From the NCBI RefSeq assembly GCF_028285715.1, contig NZ_JANQOO010000035.1:620001-684000 (forward strand): DNA of 64,000 nucleotides. Reading direction: 5' to 3'. Position numbers and translations under genes: made by a program. The notes beneath the pieces were generated by a model. That model was not told the origin of the DNA. It did not search any database and saw only the letters and a list, made by a program, of their open reading frames with translations. Below, piece by piece: positions 7,421 through 17,507 of the stretch. Numbering within the stretch: position 1 is the first letter of the stretch; each line of letters begins with the position of its first letter. Source of the DNA: Ulvibacterium sp. (lineage in GTDB: Bacteria; Bacteroidota; Bacteroidia; Flavobacteriales; Flavobacteriaceae).

Positions 7421-9832
7421 TCAACGTAATTTTGGATAGTTGGTCGGATCCACTTCATGAAGGATTTCGTAAACCTTTTCAAAAATATCCTCTGCATTGG
7501 GTTTGGAAAAATAATCTCCATCGGTTCCATAAGCAGGCCTATGGGCTTTTGCAGTTAGGGTTTGGGGAGCACTATCCAAATAGCGATAAGCTCCTTGGCG
7601 CTCTACTATTTCTTGAACCAAATAAGCTGAACAACCTCCGGGAACGTCCTCATCCACCACCAACAACCTATTGGTCTTTTGCACGCTTTTAGCGGAATCC
7701 CCGTTGACATCAAAAGGCAATAAGGTCTGGGCATCCAGAATTTCCACATCGATACCGACTTCGGAAAGCTCCCGGGCCGCCTTTTCAACAATCCGTAGGG
7801 TAGACCCGTAGGACAGAATAGTAATATCGTTACCTTTTCTTAGGGTCTCGATTTTTCCGATAGGTGTGCAAAAATCCCCGAGGTTATTGGGCATAGGTTC
7901 TTTTAATCGGTATCCGTTTAGACTTTCTATAATAAGGGCAGGTTCATCGCTTCTCATCAAGGTGTTATAAAACCCGGCCGCTTGGGTCATATTACGCGGT
8001 GCAAGAATATACATACCTCGCAAGACGTGAATCAACCCCCCCATAGGCGAGCCGGAATGCCAAATACCTTCTAACCGATGCCCTCGGGTCCTTACGATCA
8101 AAGGGGCTTTCTGCTTTCCAAACGTCCTGTATAGTAGGCTGGCCAAATCATCCGTAAGGGTAGCCAAGGTATAAAAGATATAATCCAGGTATTGAATTTC
8201 AGCAATCGGTCTTAACCCTCTTAGGGCCATTCCTATACCCTGTCCTATAATGGTTGTCTCTCGAATACCGGTATCGGCGACCCGTAATTCCCCGTATTTC
8301 TTTTGGAGTCCTTCCAATCCTTGGTTTACATCTCCTATCTTACCGCTATCCTCCCCAAATACCAGGGCTTCCGGGTATTTCTCAAATAATTTGTCAAAAT
8401 TATCCCGGAGCACCACTCTTCCGTCTACGGTTTTGGCGTTGGTATCATATTGGGGACGGACTCCTGGAATTTTAGTAGCTCTGGTTGGGAGTTCGCTATA
8501 TAACAACGAGCTATATTTGGGTTGGGTCTCTTCCAAAAAGCGATTCACCCAGGACACCAGGGCTTTTTTTTCGGATGTATTTTCACCCAACAGATAGCGC
8601 AAGGCCTTTCGTGAATTGAGGGCAAGGTCTTTTTTGATCGGTTCTTCAACCGCTATTAAATCGTTTTTTATTTTGTTGATGAAGTTTTTGTTCGGACTTT
8701 TCTGAGCGGCATTTTCCAAAAGTTGAACCAAGGTTCTTTTCATTTGCTTGTGTGGCTCCAAATACTCGGCCCAGGCCTCTTTTTTTGCAATTCTAACCTT
8801 TTTTTTGATTGATTTTTCCAATTCCAAAAGTTCTGAATCCTCGGCAATGCCAGCTTCCAAAACCCATTCCCTAAAACGTTTGTTGCAGTCGTTTTCCCTT
8901 TCCCATTCCAGCCGTGTTTCGCTTTTATAACGCTCATGGGAACCTGAGGTAGAATGTCCTTGGGGCTGAGTAAGTTCCACAACGTGGATGATAACAGGAA
9001 CATGTTCCTCCCTGGCGATGTCCGAGGCGTTTTCATAAGCATGCATCAGGGCCGTATAGTCCCAGCCTTTTACTTTGATGAGCTCATATCCTTTTTGTTC
9101 CTCGTCCCTTTGGAATCCAATGAGCATTTTTGAAATGTCCTCTTTGGTCGCATGATATTTGGCAGGTACCGAAATGCCGTAATCGTCGTCCCAAATACTA
9201 ATGACCATAGGCACTTGAAGTACGCCACCGGCATTTACGGTCTCCAAAAACATTCCTTCACTGGTACTGGCATTGCCGATAGTTCCCCAAGCTACTTCAT
9301 TGCCGTTATTTGAAAACTTCTCGGAATCCAGGTTCTTTAGATGCCTATACATTTTGGAAGCTTGCGCCAGACCTAATAATCTGGGCATTTGTCCTGCAGT
9401 ACACGATATATCGGCACTACTGTTTTTTTGCCGGGTAAGATTTCTCCAACTGCCATCTTCATTTATACTATTGGTCATATAATGGCCCACCATTTGCCGG
9501 CCTGCGCTCATGGGTTCCTTTTCGATATCGGTGGTGGCATAAAGCCCATGAAACAATTGTTTGGGCGTCAGTAGGCCCAAGGCCATCATAAACGTCTGAT
9601 CTCGGTAATATCCACTTCTAAAATCCCCATTTTTGAAGGACCGTGCCATTGCCAATTGCGGAAGTTCCTTTCCATCACTGAAAATCCCAAATTTTGCCTT
9701 CCCGGTAAGTACTTCCTTACGTCCCATTAGACTGCATTCCCTACTCAAAACCGCTATTTCATAATCATGTAGAATCTGTGCCCTAAAGTCTTCAAATGAA
9801 ATATCTGTACTGGTTTTCGGGGATAGGTCCAT
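7421..9832 (-). CDS. Fused alpha/beta E1 of a branched-chain or 2-oxoacid dehydrogenase complex
   Basis: 803 residues from the ATG at 9832. An upstream in-frame TTG at 9853 falls inside the predicted -7 promoter element and is unlikely. The N-terminal half is E1-alpha-like (ThDP-binding) and the C-terminal half (from about 460) is E1-beta-like, with FGEDSGKIGDVNQGLEGLQKKYG and a transketolase C-terminal domain. It would decarboxylate a 2-oxoacid and pass the acyl group to E2 lipoate in the cytosol. The usual ThDP motif GDG...NN appears as GNASTSEG...DDDYGIS, so the metal-ligand residues are altered. I believe this is typical of this Bacteroidota subfamily. A second fused E1 with a different motif lies at the right edge. 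Confidence 0.9.
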   Translation of the reverse strand: MDLSPKTSTDISFEDFRAQILHDYEIAVLSRECSLMGRKEVLTGKAKFGIFSDGKELPQLAMARSFKNGDFRSGYYRDQTFMMALGLLTPKQLFHGLYATTDIEKEPMSAGRQMVGHYMTNSINEDGSWRNLTRQKNSSADISCTAGQMPRLLGLAQASKMYRHLKNLDSEKFSNNGNEVAWGTIGNASTSEGMFLETVNAGGVLQVPMVISIWDDDYGISVPAKYHATKEDISKMLIGFQRDEEQKGYELIKVKGWDYTALMHAYENASDIAREEHVPVIIHVVELTQPQGHSTSGSHERYKSETRLEWERENDCNKRFREWVLEAGIAEDSELLELEKSIKKKVRIAKKEAWAEYLEPHKQMKRTLVQLLENAAQKSPNKNFINKIKNDLIAVEEPIKKDLALNSRKALRYLLGENTSEKKALVSWVNRFLEETQPKYSSLLYSELPTRATKIPGVRPQYDTNAKTVDGRVVLRDNFDKLFEKYPEALVFGEDSGKIGDVNQGLEGLQKKYGELRVADTGIRETTIIGQGIGMALRGLRPIAEIQYLDYIFYTLATLTDDLASLLYRTFGKQKAPLIVRTRGHRLEGIWHSGSPMGGLIHVLRGMYILAPRNMTQAAGFYNTLMRSDEPALIIESLNGYRLKEPMPNNLGDFCTPIGKIETLRKGNDITILSYGSTLRIVEKAARELSEVGIDVEILDAQTLLPFDVNGDSAKSVQKTNRLLVVDEDVPGGCSAYLVQEIVERQGAYRYLDSAPQTLTAKAHRPAYGTDGDYFSKPNAEDIFEKVYEILHEVDPTNYPKLR

Positions 9833-9850
9833 GGGCAAATAAAGTTTTTG

Positions 9851-9881
9851 CAAAAATATCCATTAGGATAGATTTTTACAA
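9851..9881 (-). promoter_or_regulatory. Promoter of the fused E1 gene
   Basis: On the minus strand TTG (9881-9879) is followed after 20 bases by TATTTTTG (9858-9851), an exact TAnnTTTG -7 element. Transcription would start near 9844, about 12 bases before the ATG at 9832. Confidence 0.6.
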
Positions 9882-9990
9882 CTCTACAAAAGTTAAATTA
9901 TTTCTATATTGTCAAAAAAAATACCTTTTTTTTGATTTTATGTAGTTTTTTAAACCTAAAAAGGTCAATTTCTAAGGATATTTCAGAGTG

Positions 9991-12846
9991 CTAGAACCAT
10001 TTTCTAGTAAACAGGCCGGTAAGTGTCCTAGGGTCTATGGTAATAATGAAACGGATCCGTTCTTCATAATTAGGTTGTGCAATCTCCCACCCATTATTGG
10101 AATACACTGGGAAATACAGTTCAAAAAAGTCCGTGACCAAATTTAAGCGAATTCCGGAGTCATAGACAAATTTTTGCCTTTCCCCTCTGTTCTTCACAAA
10201 CCCCAAATCGCCATAGGCCTCGATCCAGCGCCAGAGATTTACACTGGTATTTACGGTGGTAAGCCAATCATTGGCAAACCTATACCGATCGTCCAAAAAA
10301 GATTTGAATCCGCCTTCGGCTATGATGATTTGTTGACTGTAGATACCGCTATCTTCGGAACGTCCTAGATAATTGTAATCAAAAAGGTAGTCCGTGGGCC
10401 GATCCAGGGCAAAATCGAAAAATCTATTCCCCGGTTCTATTTTGTTCCTTAGAAATTTTCCGGCAAAAAAACGGACATTAAACTGTGTGTTGTTCTCAAA
10501 GAGTTTCCGATATTCAAATTCAAGGACCAACTTTGTAAAGTCGCTGGAGTGTTGGAAATCCGCGGACCAAGAATCAAAATCAATAATCCCATTGTTTATA
10601 TGGGTAAACCTGGCATTAAGGACGCTGTAATCCGGAGTGTCCGGATCATTGCTAAGATCAACAAGGCTCTCATCAAAATCCCGAAAAATATTCACATACC
10701 TAAAGGTCAAAAACTGTCGCTTGTTGGAAATGAGGTCGGCCGGGCGCCATCCAAAGGTCATAGATGGGGTAATTGAGGTATATCTGGAATTGGTCTGAAA
10801 GTGGAATGTGGAAGCACTGATACGGTAATTGGACAAATAGAGTCCGCTCTTTTTTAGATACTTTCTATACCCCAGACTTCCAAAACCTACAAGGGTATTT
10901 TCCCGAAAGGAATACGATGGATGAAAGTCGTAGACGAAAGGGCGTTCCAAAAGGGTTTTGTTGTACAAGCGAAGTCCGGGCGACCAACCGTCGTAAATGT
11001 TGAAGTTTAAAATCGGGACGTAGAATATCTGGTTGTAATAAGGATTTTCCGCATCCTTAAAAAAAGTAAACTTGAATTTTTTATTGCTCGAGAAAAAACC
11101 TTTCAAGGATTTCCAGTTGTCCCGCTGGTTAAACTCCGGAATCTTTTGATCGTAGTTCAACACTAAACGTTCCTCGTTATTATTTGGAATAGTAAATGTC
11201 TTTTGCCCTGTAATGCCCGAAAACCAATATTTAGATACCACGGAGTCCTGATTAAGACCAAAAAGTGAAATAGGAACATTGGTTCCCTCCTTGTTTTTTA
11301 AGGTAACATGCAGGGAATCTTCGTTCTTCTCCACTTTTTTTATTTTAAAGTCAATAAGCCGGTCCGTGGAGACATAATCGTTAAAAAACCAGTCAATATT
11401 ACGATTCGAGGCTCGCTTTAATATGGACTCGAAATCAAGGGGTTTTACCTTTTTCAGTTTATAATATTTATAAAAGGTTTTGATGCTTTCGTCCACCTTT
11501 TCCTTTCCAATATAGCTGGCCAGGTAGGAAAGCCCCTGACCTGCCTTATACTTATTGCCTATTTTTTGGTTCCATTTTATAAGTGAATCGTTAGGGGTGG
11601 TCAAGGGCTGATCTTGATTTTTACGAGCCCTGAACATATATAAAAATGGATATTGCTCATTGAAGCCCATTTTGGCCAATTCATAGCTCCTAAAGCCCCA
11701 TATTTTGGACAGTTTCCCTAATAATTTCTGATCGGGATAGTGCTCTTCCACATAGGCGATCATGAGGTAGTTGGCAATGGCGTCCAATATCCATTGATCC
11801 TTTCTTGGATCCAAAAAAACAGTCTCCTCCAGAACATTGATGAGGGCCGTCTTAAGAAACTTTATTTCAAATTGAAATTGGTCCTCATAAGGTCGTATAA
11901 AGGAGGGGAGCTGGTTTATACCATACATGGGGTTTTTCTGGTAGTCGATTTCACTGACCAATAAGTGGGAATGTGGAAACTCCCCCAAATTCTCATGGAT
12001 AAAATCTGTCACCTTATGAATAGAGACCCCTTGGGATATTTGATCGTATTTGCCAGCCCTTAGATCCGTAATAACGGTTATATTACTTGTTACATGAGTG
12101 GTAAACCCATTATTTGGAGTCAAGATTATTTCACAGCTTTTTTGGTCAATACCTTCTAATTGGGCCACATTGCCATTTGGGAATTTGGTTTGGCCCAACA
12201 CCCTGAAATTCGAAACTATAAAGAGACTGTCCGGGTAGGTGATCTTTAGATTGGTATTGGTTACATCCGTATAAAGGTCCTCCAGATTTTTGTTGGAATA
12301 CAAATGCCATTTGCCATCATAGACTGCCGGGGTCAAGTACCAATCTTTTAAGTAGTACCCACTTTTTGGATCGTATCCATAAGGGGTAAACTTTTTAGAA
12401 GGCAGTTTTACGGTATATGTAATAAAGATTTTGGCCGAATCCCCTGGCTTTAAGGGGTCGTTCAGTTTAATTTTAAGGATGTCCTGCCCTGTGACCCTTT
12501 CCCAAAACAGACCTCTATATTCATTGTCAACAGCGCTCTGAATCTTCGTAAATCCTCTTTCATGGTCTTTGGCGAGATGGAGGCTTTTTCTAAAATCCTC
12601 GGCAAATCGCTTCGCCAGACCCGTATTTTTGTTGGAATACGCGTGAGCCCAGTCATTAAAATAAAGGTTACGTAAAGTTTCGTCCGAGGTGTTCTTGTAT
12701 TCAAACTCTTGTTGAATACGAATTTCATTGCTCCCTTTGTCCAACTCGGCAGTAAGGGTATTAATGTGTTGGGCGGGGGATACCCCAAAGCCAAGTAAAA
12801 AAATTACTAAAGCAATCGGGTAGGATAAATATCTTGTTTGTTCCAA
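9991..12846 (-). CDS. Inactive M1-peptidase-like domain fused to an outer-membrane beta-barrel
   Basis: 951 residues with a signal peptide (to about GFGVSPAQ). The N-terminal 550 residues follow the M1 aminopeptidase layout, but GAMEN is replaced by PMYGINQ. The zinc helix HExxH is also lost: at its place stands LKTALINVLEETVFLD, followed by WILDAIANYL where active enzymes have the Glu ligand. The last 350 residues are alternating beta strands typical of an outer-membrane barrel, ending in the terminal Phe of TRKWF. It probably acts as a surface or periplasmic binding protein, not a protease; this is inference. The apparent start is TTG at 12846, the only candidate that keeps the signal peptide. 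It follows the LOG gene by 11 bases, so the two share an operon. Confidence 0.8.
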   Translation of the reverse strand: MEQTRYLSYPIALVIFLLGFGVSPAQHINTLTAELDKGSNEIRIQQEFEYKNTSDETLRNLYFNDWAHAYSNKNTGLAKRFAEDFRKSLHLAKDHERGFTKIQSAVDNEYRGLFWERVTGQDILKIKLNDPLKPGDSAKIFITYTVKLPSKKFTPYGYDPKSGYYLKDWYLTPAVYDGKWHLYSNKNLEDLYTDVTNTNLKITYPDSLFIVSNFRVLGQTKFPNGNVAQLEGIDQKSCEIILTPNNGFTTHVTSNITVITDLRAGKYDQISQGVSIHKVTDFIHENLGEFPHSHLLVSEIDYQKNPMYGINQLPSFIRPYEDQFQFEIKFLKTALINVLEETVFLDPRKDQWILDAIANYLMIAYVEEHYPDQKLLGKLSKIWGFRSYELAKMGFNEQYPFLYMFRARKNQDQPLTTPNDSLIKWNQKIGNKYKAGQGLSYLASYIGKEKVDESIKTFYKYYKLKKVKPLDFESILKRASNRNIDWFFNDYVSTDRLIDFKIKKVEKNEDSLHVTLKNKEGTNVPISLFGLNQDSVVSKYWFSGITGQKTFTIPNNNEERLVLNYDQKIPEFNQRDNWKSLKGFFSSNKKFKFTFFKDAENPYYNQIFYVPILNFNIYDGWSPGLRLYNKTLLERPFVYDFHPSYSFRENTLVGFGSLGYRKYLKKSGLYLSNYRISASTFHFQTNSRYTSITPSMTFGWRPADLISNKRQFLTFRYVNIFRDFDESLVDLSNDPDTPDYSVLNARFTHINNGIIDFDSWSADFQHSSDFTKLVLEFEYRKLFENNTQFNVRFFAGKFLRNKIEPGNRFFDFALDRPTDYLFDYNYLGRSEDSGIYSQQIIIAEGGFKSFLDDRYRFANDWLTTVNTSVNLWRWIEAYGDLGFVKNRGERQKFVYDSGIRLNLVTDFFELYFPVYSNNGWEIAQPNYEERIRFIITIDPRTLTGLFTRKWF

Positions 12847-12857
12847 AAAGGTTGTGC

Positions 12858-13544
12858 TTAAAAATTTGGGCTCAGAGAATTGCCTTTATAAAAGGCATCT
12901 ATGATTTCCACTACTTCTTCCTTGGTATCCACAATTCGTATTAAATCCAAATCGGTTGCACTGATGTTGCCTAATTCCAGCACGGTATTCTTAATCCACT
13001 CCAAAAGCCCTTTCCAAAAATCGGAGCCCACCAATATGATGGGAAACCCCGCAATTTTATGGGTTTGAATTAAAGTAATGGCCTCAAAAAGTTCGTCCAG
13101 AGTTCCAAAACCTCCGGGCATGACTACAAATCCTTGGGAATATTTAACGAACATTACCTTTCTCACAAAGAAGTAATCAAAATCCAGGCTTTTGTCATCG
13201 TCGATATACGGATTGTCATGTTGCTCAAAGGGAAGATCAATATTGAGCCCTACCGAAGTACCTCCTGCCAAATGTGCACCTCTATTTCCCGCTTCCATTA
13301 TACCGGGACCGCCACCGGTGATAATTCCATAACCAGCCTCAGCAATGCTTTTAGCAATATCCACGGCAAGTTGGTAGTACTTCCCGTCCTCTTTGGTCCG
13401 GGCAGAGCCAAATATGGAGACGCATGGACCTATGGCACTCATTTTTTCAAAACCACCCACAAATTCACCCATGATCTTGAATATGGCCCAAGAATCATTG
13501 GTTTTTATCTCGTTCCACCCTTTATGGTGCTGTTCTTTTCTCAT
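12858..13544 (-). CDS. LOG-family (TIGR00730-type) nucleoside-monophosphate phosphoribohydrolase
   Basis: 228 residues with the Rossmann-like lysine-decarboxylase fold of the LONELY GUY family. The signature PGGFGTLDE lies near residue 145, and YGIITGGGPGIMEAGNRGA gives the nucleotide-binding region. Members cleave the N-glycosidic bond of cytokinin-type or other nucleoside 5'-monophosphates; the old 'lysine decarboxylase' label is wrong. The start ATG at 13544 is well placed. It precedes the M1-like barrel protein in one operon; no functional link between the two is evident. Confidence 0.9.
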   Translation of the reverse strand: MRKEQHHKGWNEIKTNDSWAIFKIMGEFVGGFEKMSAIGPCVSIFGSARTKEDGKYYQLAVDIAKSIAEAGYGIITGGGPGIMEAGNRGAHLAGGTSVGLNIDLPFEQHDNPYIDDDKSLDFDYFFVRKVMFVKYSQGFVVMPGGFGTLDELFEAITLIQTHKIAGFPIILVGSDFWKGLLEWIKNTVLELGNISATDLDLIRIVDTKEEVVEIIDAFYKGNSLSPNF

Positions 13545-13592
13545 AGTAGTCCAGTTCTTTAGATACTAATTGATATTTTGCCGACCAGAAAG

Positions 13593-16466
13593 CTACTTGT
13601 CCCGTGCCAGGGCCATCCTTGCCTTTTCGTTTTGTTGTTCAATTTCCAACCTCAAAAACTCTGCCGTATAACTTTTTTGGTCCTTGATAATCTCCTCGGG
13701 GGTCCCTTGGGCCACCACCATTCCTCCTCCACGGCCACCTTCGTAACCAATATCTATGATGTGATCCATCATTTTAATTACATCCATGTTATGTTCAATG
13801 ATTAAGACCGTATTTCCTTTGTCTACCAAACGTTCCAAAACTTCCATCAATACGCGAATATCTTCAAAATGAAGGCCTGTTGTAGGTTCGTCCAAGATAT
13901 AAAAAGTATTGCCCGTATCGCGCTTTGAAAGCTCTGTTGCCAATTTTATCCGTTGTGCTTCACCTCCGGACAGTGTCGTGGATTGCTGGCCCAAGGAAAT
14001 ATACCCCAAACCGACATCTTTAATGGTCTTCAGCTTACGGTATATCTTCGGGATATTTTCAAAAAAATCTACGGCCTCATCTACGGTCATTTCCAATACA
14101 TCTGCAATGGATTTACCTTTATAACGTATCTCCAAGGTTTCCCTATTGAAACGTTTTCCATTGCAGGTTTCGCATTCAACATAAACATCGGGCAAGAAAT
14201 TCATTTCAATCACCTTTAAGCCAGCACCTTGACAAGTTTCGCATCTACCCCCTTTTACATTGAAACTAAAGCGTCCTGGCTTATATCCCCTAATGGCCGC
14301 TTCGGGAGTTTTGGTGAAGAGGGAGCGTATTTCACTAAAGACCCCTGTATAAGTGGCCGGATTGGAGCGAGGTGTTCTTCCGATGGGTGACTGATTGATG
14401 TCTATGACTTTATCTATATGCTCCAGTCCGGTAATTTTTTTATAGGGCATCGGCTTTTTTACGCCGTTGAAGTAGTGGGCGTTCATGATAGGGTAGAGGG
14501 TCTCATTGATCAAGGTAGATTTGCCACTTCCGGACACCCCGGTTACACCGATCATCTTTCCGAGTGGAAATTTCACGGTCACATTCTTGAGGTTGTTTCC
14601 CGTACATCCGGATAGTACTATGCTTTTTCCATTGCCTTTTCTTCGCTTTTTCGGAACGGGAATCTGCTTGTCTCCGGTAATGTAATCCGCGGTTAAGGTA
14701 TGGTGGTCCTTTAAGTCTTGCGGACTGCCTTGGGATATGATTTCACCACCATGCCTTCCGGCTCTCGGCCCTATATCAATAACATGATCCGCTCGTTCGA
14801 TCATGTCCCTATCGTGCTCTACGACAATTACCGAATTCCCAATATCCCGAAGCGCTTCCAATGAACGAATCAATCTATTATTGTCCCTCTGGTGCAATCC
14901 TATACTAGGTTCATCCAATATGTACAATACGCCCACAAGTTGTGACCCAATCTGTGTGGCAAGACGAATACGTTGCGCTTCTCCTCCGGAAAGTGATTTT
15001 GAACCTCGATTTAATGAAAGGTAGTCAAGGCCTACATCCAAAAGAAATCGGATACGGGTACGGATTTCCTTTATGATTTCCTCCGCAATTATCTGCTGGT
15101 TCCCATCAAGTTTTTGGTTGAGTCCATCAAAAAACTCCGCCAACTCAGCGATGTCCATTTGCGCTAACTCGGCTATATTCTTATCACTGATCCTAAAATT
15201 CAAGGATTCCGTTCGCAATCTTGATCCTTGGCAGACGGGGCAGACGATTTTATCCATATATTCTTTTGCCCATCTTCTAATGGAGGTCGATTCCGATTCA
15301 TTGAATTGATGTTTGATGAAATTGGCGATGCCCTCGTAATCAATGGTATATGTACGCCTAACCCCCAATGTCTTGGAGTCCAGTTCAAAACTTTCCTTTC
15401 CCCCGTTCAGCAATACATCCATGGCCTCTTCCGGAATCTTTTCGATGGGTTCTGTCAGTTCAAAATTATAACGTTGGGCAATGGTTTCTATCTGCTTAAA
15501 CGCCCAGGACTTTTTATATTCCCCGAGCGGGGCAATTCCCCCGGCCTTGATCGATATTTTCCGGTTAGGGAAAATCTTATTTGCATTTACCTCGTATACA
15601 TGTCCTAACCCGCTGCAATGGGAACACATACCCTTTGGTGAGTTAAAGGAAAACGTATTCGGTTCCGGGGTGGGGTAGGAGACACCCGAAGTCGGACACA
15701 TAAGGTCACGACTAAAATATCGCGGATCGTTCTGGCCTTCCTCAAGTACCATTAAAACATCATTGCCGCTGTACATGGCCGTATTTATGGTCTCCGTTAA
15801 CCGTTTGTCCGTGTCTTCTGAGTCTGTAACCTTAAGCCGATCTATAACAATTTCAATGTCATGGGTCTTGTAACGGTCTACTTTCATTCCCTTTACAATG
15901 TCCTTGATTTCACCGTCAACCCGGACCTTTACAAAACCTTGTTTGGCTATTTGTTCAAAAAGTTCCCTATAGTGCCCCTTTCTGGATTTTATAACAGGCG
16001 CCAGCATGTTTATTTTTTTATCGGCGTAATCGGTCTTGATCAGTGCTTTGATTTGCTCATCGCTATAGCTCACCATCTTTTCGCCGGTAACGTAACTATA
16101 GGCATCCGCGGCCCTTGCAAAGAGCAACCGTAAAAAATCATAGACTTCGGTTATGGTGCCCACGGTAGATCTGGGCGATTTGGAGGTAGTCTTTTGCTCA
16201 ATGGCAATTACCGGAGAGAGTCCATCGATTTTATCCACGTCCGGTCGCTCCAAACCTCCTAGGAATTGCCGAGCATAAGCCGAAAAGGTTTCGATATAGC
16301 GCCGCTGTCCCTCTGCGTAAATGGTGTCGAACGCCAGTGAGGATTTGCCGCTTCCGGAGAGGCCGGTGATAACTACGAGTTTTTCCCGCGGAATGGTGAC
16401 ATCAATATTTTTAAGGTTATGGACGCGCGCGCCCTTAACCTCAATATTCTCCTCGTAGTTTATCAT
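13593..16466 (-). CDS. uvrA: Excinuclease ABC subunit A
   Basis: 957 residues, full length for UvrA. Two ABC ATPase modules are visible: Walker [10 protein letters not shown] near residue 35 and GVSGSGKST near 640, with signatures [14 protein letters not shown] and [14 protein letters not shown]. Zinc-binding cysteine clusters appear at CPVCQGSRL and at CETCQGAG...CETCNGKRF. It recognises bulky DNA lesions and loads UvrB in nucleotide excision repair. The gene has its own promoter (TACCTTTG, 16491-16484) about 18 bases upstream of the ATG. It sits in a stretch rich in repair genes, but I found no copy of the GGAAATATTCC operator at its promoter. Confidence 0.98.
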   Translation of the reverse strand: MINYEENIEVKGARVHNLKNIDVTIPREKLVVITGLSGSGKSSLAFDTIYAEGQRRYIETFSAYARQFLGGLERPDVDKIDGLSPVIAIEQKTTSKSPRSTVGTITEVYDFLRLLFARAADAYSYVTGEKMVSYSDEQIKALIKTDYADKKINMLAPVIKSRKGHYRELFEQIAKQGFVKVRVDGEIKDIVKGMKVDRYKTHDIEIVIDRLKVTDSEDTDKRLTETINTAMYSGNDVLMVLEEGQNDPRYFSRDLMCPTSGVSYPTPEPNTFSFNSPKGMCSHCSGLGHVYEVNANKIFPNRKISIKAGGIAPLGEYKKSWAFKQIETIAQRYNFELTEPIEKIPEEAMDVLLNGGKESFELDSKTLGVRRTYTIDYEGIANFIKHQFNESESTSIRRWAKEYMDKIVCPVCQGSRLRTESLNFRISDKNIAELAQMDIAELAEFFDGLNQKLDGNQQIIAEEIIKEIRTRIRFLLDVGLDYLSLNRGSKSLSGGEAQRIRLATQIGSQLVGVLYILDEPSIGLHQRDNNRLIRSLEALRDIGNSVIVVEHDRDMIERADHVIDIGPRAGRHGGEIISQGSPQDLKDHHTLTADYITGDKQIPVPKKRRKGNGKSIVLSGCTGNNLKNVTVKFPLGKMIGVTGVSGSGKSTLINETLYPIMNAHYFNGVKKPMPYKKITGLEHIDKVIDINQSPIGRTPRSNPATYTGVFSEIRSLFTKTPEAAIRGYKPGRFSFNVKGGRCETCQGAGLKVIEMNFLPDVYVECETCNGKRFNRETLEIRYKGKSIADVLEMTVDEAVDFFENIPKIYRKLKTIKDVGLGYISLGQQSTTLSGGEAQRIKLATELSKRDTGNTFYILDEPTTGLHFEDIRVLMEVLERLVDKGNTVLIIEHNMDVIKMMDHIIDIGYEGGRGGGMVVAQGTPEEIIKDQKSYTAEFLRLEIEQQNEKARMALARDK

Positions 16467-16483
16467 TTTTCAAAGCAAAGTTG

Positions 16484-16491
16484 CAAAGGTA
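16484..16491 (-). promoter_or_regulatory. -7 promoter element of uvrA
   Basis: TACCTTTG on the minus strand is an exact match to TAnnTTTG, 18 bases upstream of the uvrA ATG. No clear -33 TTG was found. Confidence 0.5.
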
Positions 16492-16602
16492 GGAATTTGG
16501 CACCTAAAAAGGAAGTAGGGGATATCCCAATCTTTGTTAATGAGCGACCTAAAAACATTGGATTTTCGACATAAGTTCATCAATGGAATACCCTCACGAC
16601 AA

Positions 16603-16618
16603 GTAAACTCCAGTTTAC
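16603..16618. promoter_or_regulatory. Small perfect inverted repeat upstream of uvrA
   Basis: GTAAACT and AGTTTAC flank a CC spacer, giving a perfect 7-bp inverted repeat in the 201-base gap between the AlkD-like gene and uvrA. A 2-base loop cannot fold well as RNA and there is no T-tract. A protein-binding site is therefore more likely than a terminator. Confidence 0.3.
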
Positions 16619-16667
16619 CTAAAAAACAATCATCCCACCTTTGAAAAGGATTGCAATCGATTCAACT

Positions 16668-17444
16668 TCACATTCGATCTAAAACTGCCAGTGCCCACGG
16701 GTCTTTATGCTTCAATAAATTTCTCAATGCATGTTTTACGATCCATCTACGTTCCTTTGTTGGACAAGGCAACCAACTATCGACCAGATTTTTCCCAACT
16801 TCCAGATGGTCTTTTAGAATATCATTGATACAATTGCCCACGGATTTCTGAACATATTTGCTGGGATCGTCCCTTAGGTTTTCCAAAATGGGCACTAGCG
16901 GCGTGGGGTCTTTAATAAAGATATCGAGTTTTGCCGCCCAGGGTAATCGAGGCCGGGCACCTTCACAACTTAAACGGCGAACATGTTTGTTTTTATCCTT
17001 GGACCAAGCCTCCATGACTTTTAGTGTACTTTCGGGAAAGGCCTCCAAATAAGGACGTATGGTGTATTCTCCTGTATTTCTCTTGGTAATTTCCCGTATA
17101 GCACTCATGGATACCTCAAAATGTTGTAGTCCGTACTTTTCTACATACTTGGCAATGGGCATTACCCAGTAAAAGGCCTTGAACATTCCTGTTTCCTTTT
17201 CGTTTTCAGGTCCAAGAATATCCACCAACTCCTTCACGGCGGACAGGTAGTCCACGGCCAGATGTCGCCGTAATAAATCAGCTATCAATTCAACCCGATC
17301 TTTAAGCTCCAAATCCTTAGTGCCTTGCTCTACTTCTTGGGCGAAAGTGCTCTTGTCAAATTTTACTCCATTTGCAATGAGCTTATCGGCCAACATTAGG
17401 GCTAAGTCCTTATCGAACCATAATTTCAATTGTTTGTGTGCCAT
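16668..17444 (-). CDS. DNA alkylation repair (AlkC/AlkD-like HEAT-repeat) protein
   Basis: 258 residues, almost entirely helical HEAT-like repeats. Characteristic stretches are HVRRLSCEGARPRLPW (near 155), DPSKYVQKSVGNCINDI and ERRWIVKHALRNLLK near the C-terminus. This is the AlkC/AlkD-type DNA glycosylase fold, which removes cationic alkylated bases without base flipping. The SEGxRPRLPW and VxKSVxNxLND patterns are typical. It lies between uvrA and the DUF4130/radical-SAM pair, all on the same strand, which supports a repair role. Its lesion specificity cannot be read from sequence. Confidence 0.87.
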   Translation of the reverse strand: MAHKQLKLWFDKDLALMLADKLIANGVKFDKSTFAQEVEQGTKDLELKDRVELIADLLRRHLAVDYLSAVKELVDILGPENEKETGMFKAFYWVMPIAKYVEKYGLQHFEVSMSAIREITKRNTGEYTIRPYLEAFPESTLKVMEAWSKDKNKHVRRLSCEGARPRLPWAAKLDIFIKDPTPLVPILENLRDDPSKYVQKSVGNCINDILKDHLEVGKNLVDSWLPCPTKERRWIVKHALRNLLKHKDPWALAVLDRM

Positions 17445-17507
17445 AGAACCTATATGTTTTTCATGAAATTATAAAGTATTCCATACTTACGCTGCACTTT
17501 GTTTTGA

